A stretch of DNA of 64,000 bases from Siphonodentalium dalli (lineage: Eukaryota; Mollusca; Scaphopoda; Gadilida; Siphonodentaliidae): contig CP136069.1 of assembly GCA_032622095.1 (NCBI GenBank), positions 48,838,760 to 48,902,759 on the forward strand. Reading direction: 5' to 3'. The position numbers and the translations under genes are program-made. The notes below the pieces were generated by a model that saw nothing but the letters and a program-made list of their open reading frames with translations, was not told the origin of the DNA and ran no database searches. Positions 24,690-35,014 of this stretch are shown here, piece after piece (the first letter of the stretch is position 1; each line of letters begins with the position of its first letter).

Positions 24690-25300
24690 ACGAATAAATG
24701 ATAATGATTTGTGCTCATTTGTAAATAATGTGTGCTCAAGCGTAAATAATTTGTGCTCAAGAGTAAATAATTTGCACTTTTGCGCAAATAAGGAATAACT
24801 GTGAAAATGCTTTCCTCTGACACACCTACTGACCTTCATTTGGGAGTTCCTTCTCTTACAATTTAATTAGACCGGTGTCAGAGACGGTACTGACAGGAAG
24901 AATTTAGACAGATTGGTCTAGACTTTTTAGACCGATCGGTCTAATAAAGAACATTCGGTGGTTCACCCATATGGGATGCGATTTAACATGTGTACCTTAT
25001 TTGCGCTTGAGCATAAATATGATCAATAATTTTTCGCTTCTAAAGTGTAAGTAATTTGTGGATGGCCTCCCATACACCTATTCACCTATACCTGATAAAT
25101 TGCCATGAATCATGATAATTTTCAAACGGAATGACAACTTTTTATCAAATAAACTGTCAAATGTCTTTTTTCAACTTTAAGATTTTTTTGTTGTTAGAAA
25201 ATTTTATGTCTTATATATTGGTAAATTGTCAACATACAATCTGTTTAGACTGATTGGCCAACAAATTTAGACAGATCGGTCTAAATAAAGATTGATTTTC
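24690..25300. repeat. Palindromic cluster: GTGCTCAAGCGTAAATAA and AGACCGATCGGTCT words
   Basis: At 24,705-24,790 the word TTTGTGCTCA(A)G(C)GTAAATAA recurs four times. At 24,880-24,950 and 25,245-25,300 the word TTTAGACCGATCGGTCTAA (exact palindromic core GACCGATCGGTC) and variants recur. The phrase GGTTCACCCATAT follows each GACCGATCGGTC group. Confidence 0.7.
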
Positions 25301-25349
25301 AAAGAGGTTCACCCATATTGGTATGGGAGGCCAAATTCACATTTAATAG

Positions 25350-25995
25350 CTAATTATGCTTAAGCATATTCAGGGCTCAAAACAGATTTAATATAGAGAG
25401 AATCCAATTAGTCATAAAGCACTGAAAATTGAAAATTACACTTAAGCGCACTGCCATTACGCTTAAGCATAATAGATGTTCATAGCATTATTACCTTACA
25501 TATAATGATATCATCTAAGCTAGATATTTGTCAAAAGTTACTAGCATCAGGAATTGGCTGCATCCATTTCAGCTTAAGGGGAGTTTTCACATATATATGG
25601 AATATGAATTACGCTTAAGCGTAATGACATTGCGCTTAAGCATATATATATATATAACGACATTGCGCTTAAGCGTAATGGCTTTACGATTAAGCGTAAT
25701 GGCTTTACACTTAAGTGTAATAGATTATGCTTTGAAAAGCATAATGGAAATCTGAATTACGCTCAAGCATAATGGCTTAATGCATTACGCTTAAGCGTAA
25801 TTGGCTATTAAATGTGAATTCGAACTCCCATACAATATGGGACATGGTTTTAATATTTACTTATTATTTGCACATAAGCATAAATATGAAAATTATGATC
25901 CTTTTGTGCTAAAGCATAAATCAATTGCATTTAAGCATAAATAATTTGCATTTACGCGTAAGTGATTTAGGCTTAAGCGTAAATAAGGAATAAAT
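25350..25995. repeat. Array of TTACGCTTAAGCGTAA-type palindromes
   Basis: Two exact copies of the 16-bp palindrome (near 25,608 and 25,784) and at least eight variants share the CTTAAG core, for example TTACACTTAAGTGTAA (near 25,705), TTGCGCTTAAGCGTAATGG and TATGCTTAAGCATA. Variants such as TTACACTTAAGTGTAA keep their own symmetry although the word has changed, so both arms changed together. An (AT)n tract sits inside (about 25,642-25,657). Confidence 0.85.
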
Positions 25996-26639
25996 GTAAA
26001 AGTACATGCCATTCCATATACATGACCTAAAGTTCTAAACCTGGTAAGTTGCTGTGGACAAGACCAATTTCAAACAGCATGACAAATGTGTATCAAATAT
26101 ACTGAGAAATTTCTTTTTCAACTTGAAGTCTTTTTGATGAAAATTTGTTATGTCTTCAAGTTATCCATTGACACAGGCATAATCTTATTTGTTGAGTTTG
26201 AAATGTTCTATCACTTCTCTATCGTGTTGGTGCCCATATATGAGCTTGTGTGCTGATACAAAATACGTGTGCAGATTTCGTGTAAAGTTGAAGTCGAAAC
26301 TGAAAGCATTCTATAATTAATAGTTAGTAGATACATACATGTCAAGATTCCCGAAGATAAGATTGTCCGGCCATCGGGAAACATATATGTGATCACCCAT
26401 TGAACCAGTCTAAGTTATTTGCTGTGATTTTAACACTAGAATGTGTTTCAGTCGCTTCGAAATTAAATGGCGACTGCCAGCCTGGCCATATGTGTTACAC
26501 GGGAACAGTAGCGATAACTCTTGAAGACTATCAGTCAAAACCAATATATGGTATTGAACATGTCCTCAAAACCAAGGGATTCAGATTTGGTTTTGATCAA
26601 AACCAAGGGAATCAGATTGGGTATTGGTAGTTTGTTTGC

Positions 26640-28010
26640 ACTTTGAAGTAATTTTTGCCCCATATTCCATGACTTGGCGGATGAATTGTTTGTATAATTG
26701 AATTAGCGTGAGTGATGTGACCCCACCCCCCACCCTGTGCTCCGGAGTCTCGTTAGGAGTGCGGTCCTTTGTATAGCTTTGGTTGAAATGTTTTTGTGTG
26801 CTTATTTAGTGTCAGGCGTCGGTCTAATGTAAATCCTAATAGAAATGCTTCGTTATTTTGTTTTATTGGTTCGTTAAAGAGTGTAAGCTTAGGTTTTGAG
26901 AAGTTGGTTGTGTTCCCAAATACTACAAGTTGTTTTCTGAGGATTTAGTTCTATTCTCCGTTTGGAACACCATTTTTCTAATTACATAAGTTTTTTTTAA
27001 GGCCAATCTCAATCAGTTTGCACTTTTTTGCTAATGTCCATAAGCCTATGTCGTCTGGAAATTGTGATGCTTGTACGCTTTGTGTTAGGTCTATTTGGAT
27101 ATCGTTGATGTAGATTAAAAAAGGAGAGGGCTTAAGACTGACCCCTGGGGGATGCCAGCCTTAATGTTGACTTTTTCTGAGATTTAATCGTTTATTCTTT
27201 CGGCGATGTGTCTGTGTGTTAAGAACGATGATAGAACTATATTTTGTGGTAGTTCTGTGCGTGTTCTGAGTTGTATCTAAGTCCATTTTGCCATACAGCG
27301 TCGAAGGCTTTTTCTACATCGATGAATATGGCCCCAGTTTCCCAGCCCCTACTCATTGCTGTTCTGATGTCTTCCGATAGTCTATATACGTGTTATATGC
27401 CCTCTTTTCACTGTTATAAGCCCTTTGATATCTGTTGAAAAAATATATGCTCTCTAGGTGAGTCTTTATACGCGTTGTTCGTCGATGTTTCGGAGTTTAT
27501 AGTATGTTAGCGGTTTAGACTGGTTGCCTTGGGTGGTGGGTAAAGTTATCTTTCGAAAAGTTTGCCAGTGCATCTTAGTAAACTGATATAGGCCTATAAT
27601 TAGTTCGAATTGAATGGTCTTTCCCGGCTTAGGAATCACTGTCCCGATGGCAGTCTTCCATATTTTGGGAAAGTAACCCAGTCTCAGGCATTGGCTATAC
27701 AGACTCGTGAGTCTTATGTATAACTCGTTCGGCGCTTGTCTGATTACGCCGTACGTGATATTGTCGTCGCCTGGTGCTTTGTTAGATTTGCCCCGGCCCA
27801 GATTCCTTATCACCTCTTGTAAATCGATTTCGGCCATTGGGGGATCTTTGTCACCCGGTTCGACTTTGTTTTTTAGTGGTGCGAAGAGTTCTGAATTGTC
27901 GTCGATATAATCGTTGACGTAACGTTTAACACGTTTGTTAAATATATCACCTCCGTGGGTAGTTTATATTGTGCGTAGACTCTCTGCGAAGATTTGTGCT
28001 TTTCTCAGTC
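26640..28010 (-). pseudogene. Reverse transcriptase of a Nimb/Jockey-like LINE (decayed, interrupted)
   Basis: Pieces of one reverse transcriptase appear in order across several frames. GKSNKAPGDDNI and LGYFPKIWKTAIGTVIPKPGK come first (in 27,466-27,837). Then IFIDVEKAFDAVWQNGL (about 27,300-27,350), GxPQGSVLSPLLFLIYINDI (about 27,110-27,170), and the catalytic box read as FPDD rather than FADD (27,044-27,061). Later come LGFTLDRRLTLNKHT and an EYGA motif near 26.68 kb. At least five frame breaks and several stops show it is dead. The frame stops at the palindrome island; its C-terminal continuation is at 21.13-21.31 kb. Confidence 0.8.
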
Positions 28011-28249
28011 GTTTTCAGATATTTTCCATTTTGGTCAGTTAGTGATCTTGAGTTATCTGATTGTGCATTGTTGCCGTGTCCACTAAGTGTTTTGAAGGAT
28101 TGCCAGAAATTCATACCCATGTTTTGATAATTTATGCTGGCTGTTACATTTCTCCAAGATTCGATTTTTTCCTCTTTGATTTTTTGTTCTACTAGTCGAT
28201 TTAGGTTGTTATACAGTGTTTTATATTCATTGTCGTTTGGGATTCTTCA

Positions 28250-29165
28250 CGGATAGTCTGCGTATATTCCTTTTGAATCTTATAATATTTAGTGTTTCCT
28301 TGGACACCCTCCACGTATGAATTTCTACCTCTCTCTTTTTGGGCATGCTAAGTTTAGTGCGTTAAGTGTTTCTGATATGTTAATTGCAGCTGATTCTAAA
28401 GATTTGGGTGATTTAAGGTCAGATTTTGAAAGATTTGAAATGATTTCTTGATTAAATATTTTCCAGTCGGCTTTGCCTATGTTTCTGCATAGTTTTACGT
28501 TGGCTTTGCTAATTTTAAATTTTGTTAATTTTAGTTCGAGCGGGAGGTGGTCATTGCCAGCATCAGGTCCAGTTGTGGTTTCAGTGCCGAGTTTGGTAGC
28601 TTCCGCCGTAGCGAACGCGTGAACTATTATATCCCATTTGTTTGTGTTATATGGACAATGGAATGGTTCGCCAGAGTCATTTAAATGGATGAGTTCTAGT
28701 TCTTATTTGATGTCAAAGAGGATGTCGCCGTGCATATTTGTTTGTTTGCCTAGATATATACATTGCTTATTTCTCTTTGCAAAGCATTTTAGTTTTGGGG
28801 AGAAGTATCATGTGGATGGTAGTACAGGGAGATAATGGTGACTTGTTGTTGTTAATAGTAACATCTATAGCAATAACTTCGTCAATAATAACATTACCGT
28901 AAGTATATATGTGTTCGACAATTTTGTATTTGAGGACATGTTGGATCAAGAAGGCAACACCTCCGCCGTGGCAAGTGCGATCGTTTCAAATTAAGTTGTA
29001 CCCTGGAAAGCGGAGTTTTGATTTGTGATATAGTTTCGTTTCGTTGAGTGCTATGATATTTGGTTTGAAATCTTCTATATATTCTATAACTTATTGTTTA
29101 TGGCATCGGAGGCCATTCATGATTACATGAGTGATTTTTATATTATTCATGATTCAGCTTGTTTG
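28250..29165 (-). pseudogene. Apurinic-type endonuclease domain of the Nimb/Jockey-like LINE (decayed)
   Basis: Minus-strand frames show IIALNETKLYHKSKLRFPGY with the catalytic Glu context NET, then CHGGGVAFLIQ, then a hydrophobic stretch GNVIIDEVIAIDVTI. These are the order and wording of the AP-endonuclease domain that nicks target DNA in Jockey/I-clade LINEs. Stops and frame breaks interrupt it; downstream parts toward 28.25 kb are harder to read. It lies between ORF1 and the reverse transcriptase, as expected. Confidence 0.7.
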
Positions 29166-29199
29166 AAATGTTTGTGGGGTATACAGATGTTTTATTTAT

Positions 29200-29875
29200 T
29201 GAGCTGATTTGCGTATTTCTCGTGCGCAGTCCCTTGCACAGACGTTGTGCACTTTAGCTTTGTTGTACATGTTGACTATGTCATTTACGTTTTTGAGTAT
29301 GGCTTTGTCGTCGTTTTCTTCCATAAGTGTTCTGAGACAGTCGACTATAGTCACAGTTTACCACGACGGCGTATCTTTTGCTTTCTGCGATCCTATTCGT
29401 CAGTTTCTTGTTTATAGGCCTTGTACCCTTTGAATGAGGTCAGCTGATCTCCGTCGCAGTTGATGCATTTTTTTATTTCTGATGTGCATTTCTTGTAACT
29501 ATGTTTTTCTGCACATTTCTTGCATATATCGGTTTCTTCGGTGCATCCGGCTGCCTTGTGTTGGTAACCGAAACACTTGAGGCATTGCATCACGTGTGTT
29601 GGGGTTTGGTAATATACTACTTTGTACTGTTGTCTTAATGCGCAAATTTGGACCCCTTTGAGGAGTTGTTCCTTGCTTGGGTTGTCGGGGCATATGACCT
29701 TGACTTTCCTAGTGGGGGCATCCCCATGTTTGGACGAGATCATACGTTTAGCTTCGAATTTTGGGCCCAATCTTTGCTGGATTTCTTGTATTGAAACCTC
29801 TCGGTTTATGCCACATATGACGACATTTAAGTTGTTGGGTGGTTGTCTTTTGCCTCTGGTGGGTCTGAACGACAC
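29200..29875 (-). pseudogene. ORF1 (Gag-like, CCHC zinc knuckles) of the Nimb/Jockey-like LINE
   Basis: The open part (29,393-29,875) has an N-terminal region suited to nucleic-acid binding (NNLNVVICGINREVS; QQRLGPKFEAKRMI). Then come three consecutive zinc-knuckle-like motifs: CLKCFGYQHKAAGC, CKKCAEKHSYKKC and CINCDGDQ. This Gag-like layout is typical of Jockey, Nimb and I elements. The frame then breaks near 29,393; similar coding continues in another frame toward the endonuclease. Upstream sequence to about 29,985 probably belongs to the same element. Confidence 0.75.
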
Positions 29876-29984
29876 GTTACGAAGTTCAGGGAAATCAGCT
29901 TAGGCCTTAGCCATGATATGTTGTTTAGTAATGAGGATATTGTGGGTATATGAGTAAATTGTCCACTTTTGTCAATTGGGTTTC

Positions 29985-31250
29985 GAATTTGTGTTCTTTC
30001 GTTAATGTTTTGAGAAAGAAGGGATTATTTTTCATTTCTTTTGTTGCATTTTCTGCGAACAGGGTCAGTTTTTATGTTGATACATCCGAGTTTGCTGATA
30101 TGGTTATATGACGTTGGTGTGATTGTTGCTTTTTATGTTTCTGACTGTACCTGTACCCATCCACATCTTGCCACTTTACCTCCCTCTTAATATTCAGATA
30201 CTCAAGAGCGTAACATCATCGTTGGGCAGACTATTTAAACATATTAGTTATCAATCAACATATAAATAGCTCTTATTTGCATTTTAGTCGTTTGTTTTTA
30301 TAAGTTAGTCGACATGATCATAACTATATATATAGTGCGTATTGGGTGTTTCTGACACGGCGCGATTCATATATATTTCAAAATCCTGTGCCATTGAAGT
30401 CAGTCAGTTGTCAGGAGTGGTCCTCACTACTATTGTTTGACATTATGCCAAGCAACTTATGTTACAATTAGCAAGTAATCGCGACATATAAGCTAGTCAC
30501 GTGAGGTAAAAAAAAAGAGGCTGATAATTGTAAACACAGAGGTGGCACGCTCTAAAAATACCGTAACCCTTTGTCTTATGAACTTGATATGAAGACAATC
30601 TGTTTATAAATTATACTTGGAATATGTAACAACATTTGACATATAGCATACATTGGTCTGTATCATGTACTCGCTTACGGTTGCAGAACACACACTTTGT
30701 TCATTTTTATCTTACAACTTAACTATTTTTCCTCAAATACACACGAAACCGCCAATCTTGTATTCTGGATGGCAACAAGGATCTCGTGGATGGTAACAGC
30801 TGGCGCGCGTGCGTTTCGACAACTGGCTTGTTTTCAAAACAAAACGTCTAAATAACCAATTAAAAGTCTTAAAATAATATAGTCGTGTGCTACGAACGTA
30901 AAACAATACTTAGTTCAATAAAGTGGTCAAAATGTGGAGACAGGACCGAAAAAAACTAAAAATGTCACCCAAACATGTGTTGGAGTCCGAAAAGTAATGG
31001 AACGTTATAAATTGTTTACAGCGCGCACGAATACGGACTATTTTGACAGTTTTTATTTTAGCTAAGTAGGGAATTGCCGGTAATTCAGTACGGTCTTGAT
31101 CAAAAGCTACTGACCTTTTTTATTCGATAAAATACAGAAGGGAAATTCAAATAAATTTTACATTATGTTAAGGATATAAGACAGAATACTTACGAAAATT
31201 CCGCAATTTATTGCCAATGTTTCAAATTATGGGTCCCCAGTTCCATTTTG
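29985..31250. other. No gene recognised
   Basis: AT-rich sequence between the LINE 5' side and the Crypton-like fragment. No coding motif, repeat or splice-site pair was recognised. Confidence 0.4.
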
Positions 31251-31650
31251 GGGATGGAGAAGGAAGAACAGTAAAAACAACAACATTGTAATAAGGGCAT
31301 TTACAAGATTTCTGTCCCAAAGGAATGAATTTCGGGCTATTGAGACGATTGATCCAATTCACATGGACAATTATATAGGGTCCTTCATACTCTCTGTCAG
31401 GAAAGCAGATGGATCTGATTATGAGCCGGACACATTGATATCCTACCACCGCGGTATCGATAGATAGTTGAGGGAGAAGAAGTATCCATATCTAATATGC
31501 AGGGACCGAGAATTCGAAAGTTCTAGGACAGTATTGGCAAGTAAGTGGAAGCAGTTAAAAGAAGCTGGCAAAGGTAATCGGCCAAATGCAGCTGAATATG
31601 GGAATTGAGTTACACTATAAAGAGCGTTCAGTTTTATGTTGGGGTTAACG
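31251..31650 (+). pseudogene. Crypton/DUF3504-like tyrosine-recombinase N-terminal fragment
   Basis: One plus-strand frame reads ...IVIRAFTRFLSQRNEFR, IETIDPIHMDNYIGSFILSV, RKADGSDYEPDTLISYHRGI, a TAG stop (near 31,464), then LREKKYPYLICRDREFE and VLASKWKQLKEAGKGNRPNA. This is the helical core-binding region found in Crypton-type recombinases and in domesticated relatives (ZMYM2/QRICH1-type proteins). The catalytic domain does not follow; after about 31,620 stops accumulate. It lies in no obvious host exon context. It is a dead fragment, or exons of a gene with an added stop. Confidence 0.6.
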
Positions 31651-32952
31651 GACGAGCTGCTGGACATTCCTAAACTAGAATGGTCGAGGCCCTAGACCAA
31701 GACCGTTCAGTTTAAGAATATCCAGTCGCGAATGCATTAATTGACTTAAACGCAGTTGTATAATATACAAGGAGAAATTACATGTATTCAGATGAACAAT
31801 TCCGATAAATCTCGATAAACGATTGTCGACGCAATTGCATATATCTTGGGCACGTGTGCATTTTATGATAATTTTGACTAAATCTCATTGTTATTTCCAG
31901 ATGAACAGTAACTATATTAGTGGAGTCTCGGATGATTCAATGGTATTGATACCTCCTGGAATTCACGTTAGTCGGACGTCTTGACTGGCCATGAAATGGA
32001 TTACGTGGGGGTCACAAGCAATGGACAGTCTAACATGTGTGTTGTCGTGGCAGGTGCAATAAATTAACTATTTATCTGATAGATGTCCCAAACAGGAGCT
32101 CGTTGTGTGTACATTTAATTGGGAGACAGACCATTCTAGATTGCGAATGTCGACTTGTGGTTTAGATACGATAACAGAACATCATGCTGCAAAGTGCCCA
32201 TTCGGAGAAATAAAAGGTATACTTGTAGGTTGAACAAAGGAGCTGGGTTTCTACATAACGATACTATGCATATTGTGCCATCATACTGTAGCATGGTATT
32301 ATAAATCGTGATCCAATGGTATAATTTTAACCATTGTTTTCATGTTTTGCATCATCAAATTAAAATATGCGAAGGGTGTGCTATAAGCAAAACACTCAAT
32401 ACGATGGGGGACTTATATATGTCGGCGTTTACGGCGATTCTCAGAGGTTCGCGGTGATTCCTGGTGAGCCCCAACCAGTCTCCAAGATATTGTTGATTCC
32501 AGTTAATCCTCGCCGCTCAAAATCATCGTGGATAATCGTGGATCATCGCGAAAACAAATTGCCGTGAATCCCGGTTATCCATAGTGCATGGGCTTAGTGT
32601 GTTGGTGAGTGTTTTGTGTTACTCATCGCACAACCTTTACATACCATATATGGGGTTGCATGACCAAGTTGATGCGAAACAATAGACTGTCCTTTAAATA
32701 TAGGACGGTATTTATGAATCATGGCTGTGTAATTCGTAAATCGTAATTCAATGGAATTCAATGGAATAAATAAGTAATTTATCAATTATAACCTGTAGTT
32801 GAAGCTAAACACCAGTCTCCCTGCTAAGCATGGTGTGAACATAGTAATTGTCAATTTGCTTGCAAGGCGCAGTGTCATTGGGTATATGCCGATTGTCAGT
32901 GGAATAGCATACAGTTCATATCAACCACTATTGAGGACGTGGATGTCCGAAA
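31651..32952. other. No gene recognised; 3' flank of the EGF-lectin gene
   Basis: Downstream of the lectin stop codon on the minus strand. No clear minus-strand AATAAA was found close to the stop, so the 3' end of the transcript is not placed. No other coding motif is seen. Confidence 0.4.
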
Positions 32953-33200
32953 TCATGGTTTCTCGTACTGACAAATGTACCGAGTATGTCTCAAGCAATC
33001 TACGTCAGCAAAATGCCAATGATAGCCTCTTGCAACACTGTAATAAATTAATAAGCAATTCTCTATGGTTCCTCCATTGGGTTCGGAAAGGCTAGTTGAC
33101 CACGAGAACCAGGGGACGAGTTCCTCATTACTGAACACCCATCTGCCTTCAGTTGCAATGTCCGTTCCGTCTATAAAGTACGCACCATGTCCAGTTTGAG
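32953..33200 (-). pseudogene. EGF-lectin gene, last exon: second half of the C-type lectin domain
   Basis: The acceptor is TTTTCAG (33,202-33,201 reads AG). The exon opens in phase 1 with ..QTGHGAYFIDGTD and holds the second half of a C-type lectin domain: EGRWVFS, the EPN motif (usual for mannose-type Ca2+ binding), ENC, then WHFADVDC (WND-like position altered), and a final YICQYEKP before TGA at 32,955-32,953. The conserved cysteines of this half are present. The domain binds carbohydrate outside the cell. Phase fits the exon at 41.2-41.4 kb. The exon itself is undamaged; it is listed as pseudogene because upstream exons of the same gene carry lesions. Confidence 0.75.
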
Positions 33201-34261
33201 CTGAAAACAAAACATCAACCACAATGGTAACTTCCGGTAAAATATATATAGCGATACAGACACATGGGATATATTGACATGGACATGGCTAGATCGTTTT
33301 AATGAGGTGTCCACCATTAAATTTCCAACTGCGCGCATAAGCCACATGAATTACATGTATACCATAGTCCCGATTTGTGAACGCTCTTGTGATACTTTCT
33401 CGAGGACATTTCAACCGTCGCGCTGTCGCGCATTTCATATCGATTGGACCCTATATGTCCTTCCTCCTCCAAAAACATACACGGTGTGGTATTATTATGC
33501 AACTTTATCCTGAGGCCAGAGAAAAATATCTGGTCGAGGTTTCAATGCGACCCTATTTTAAACCTCCTGCTCTATACTGTTTGAATTTTCTTTAGATTTT
33601 GTTTTTGTAAACTGATTTTTAGAAAACAACAATAAAAACTCTTCAATGTCTCAGACAAGGTTGATTTCTGTTGACGTGATGTATTTGTTGGTGTAAACAG
33701 TATTTGATCCATTTAATTCATAAAGTAATTATAATATAATAACAAGTTGTGGTATGCATGGAGGGGATTCGACATAGCTTATATGACAGTGTCGTCTCCG
33801 CTTATGGTGTGACCGAGCCATCAACGTGGGTGTGCTTGAATTAAGTGCGATTTATTTCAGACAATTTAATGTTCACAGTTGGAGTTTATTTAGTTTTTCT
33901 CTCGCATCAACTCACGTAGTGGGCTCGTTCGATGGGTGTGTCGATATTAAGTTTTATGGAATAATCGGTTTAAGTGAGACTAAGAGTTGGTATTAGTAAT
34001 ACAGTTGGTACCAGGCAAATTAATATGAGATCAGTTGGAGAAAAAGGGAGAATTAGATAGTAATGTTAGAGATACAAGAGAATGTAAAGATATATGGATA
34101 ATCTTATGTAGACATATTTTGAAGAGCTGACCTATAGCCTCTGAGCCGATGTCGCACCACGGTAACAGTTAACAATGATTCGAAAACGGAGTGTTTTCTT
34201 AAGTGATCAGGTTGTAAACTACCTCAGTGACAAGTGTTGCATATCGTTCGATTTGATGTGG
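33201..34261. other. Intron of the EGF-lectin gene, part
   Basis: Non-coding sequence between the last lectin exon and the CR1-B copy. The intron between the two lectin exons runs from 33,201 to 41,211 (about 8 kb) and holds the CR1-B copy, a TIR element and simple repeats. Confidence 0.5.
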
Positions 34262-35008
34262 TTATTGTGCGCGTGTGTGGTTTAACGGACGAGTCATCGG
34301 GCCATTACTAATTGAATCGTTGGTGCTTAAGATATATGTTTGTACTTCTCTGAAAATGGTTGCATTATCGTCATGTGAGAGTTCAGTGGAACCGCGGAGT
34401 AGCACCTCGGTGGTAATGTTACAAAGACCAGACACTCTGGTTAGAAATAAAGCTCTTTGTGAGCCGTATCTTTCGCATTCGAGCAAATAATGTTCGGTAT
34501 CCTCTAGCACACTATAGCACAAGCACACATGTGTTGGTCAGAAACACAATTTGAATAGGTGTGGTGATTTTAGTGGTTACAGCGCTAAGTCGAGAATGCA
34601 AAAATTGCGCGTCGATTGTGTAGGCATAATAAAACCATTTAGGGATATTCAGGTTAGAATTCAATGACTGAGAATGTCACTATTGAACACATGGCAATCC
34701 TGCTTCTGCGCAGGTTGCTCCACAACGTGGTTGTCGAGGTAAGGGACGGATCTTCTGTGATATTCATTATCGAAACCTGGGACAATAAAACAATTACCTT
34801 GTCTGGTGACACGCCCCGATATCTGACTGTGAGTTGTGGGTACTAAAGTTCTTAGATATATTGGTGCCTGTCTATACACCATGTTGTAGAATAGCTTCAG
34901 TTTTCACGTAGTGAGTTTAAAGTTTCCCAGCGAGCAGGAAGTGTCGACTTACTGACATACCTAGTGGCACCCATTACAATGCGAGCTGCTAAACACTGTG
35001 TATATTCA
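34262..35008 (-). pseudogene. CR1-like LINE copy B, 3' part of the reverse-transcriptase ORF
   Basis: On the minus strand, from the edge of the TIR element: IEYTQCLAARIVMGATRYVS and WETLNSL, then MVYRQAPIYLRTLVP, RVTRQGNCFIVPG, and after a frame break CLCYSVLEDTEHYLLECERY (the Cys/His block near the C-terminus) and LLRGSTELSHDDNATIFREV. These are the thumb and C-terminal region of CR1-type ORF2. Frame breaks are present. The 3' UTR continues below 34,262 with CTAACATTACTATCTAATTC near 34,040-34,075. The upstream part resumes at 36,787 across the inserted element. Confidence 0.8.
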
Positions 35009-35014
35009 ATAATA

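Larger units (their letters stand above)
21311..26630. mobile_element. Palindrome-rich island (~5.3 kb) inserted into a LINE
   Basis: This segment separates two colinear pieces of one reverse transcriptase, so it is an insertion. Both edges carry the 16-bp palindrome GGTTTTGATCAAAACC: an array at the low end and one copy plus partial copies at about 26,540-26,615. Inside are further, different palindrome families (GACTCAAGTC-centred hairpin, CCGAGTT words, GACCGATCGGTC, TTACGCTTAAGCGTAA). No transposase, integrase or reverse transcriptase was recognised in it. No target-site duplication could be fixed because the edges are repetitive. It may be a large non-autonomous or foldback element, or a composite of several insertions. 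Confidence 0.6.

Noticed and set aside
24690-25995. Possible CRISPR-like array
   Set aside because: Repeats are palindromic words of varying sequence with irregular spacing in animal DNA; there are no constant repeats with unique spacers and no cas genes.
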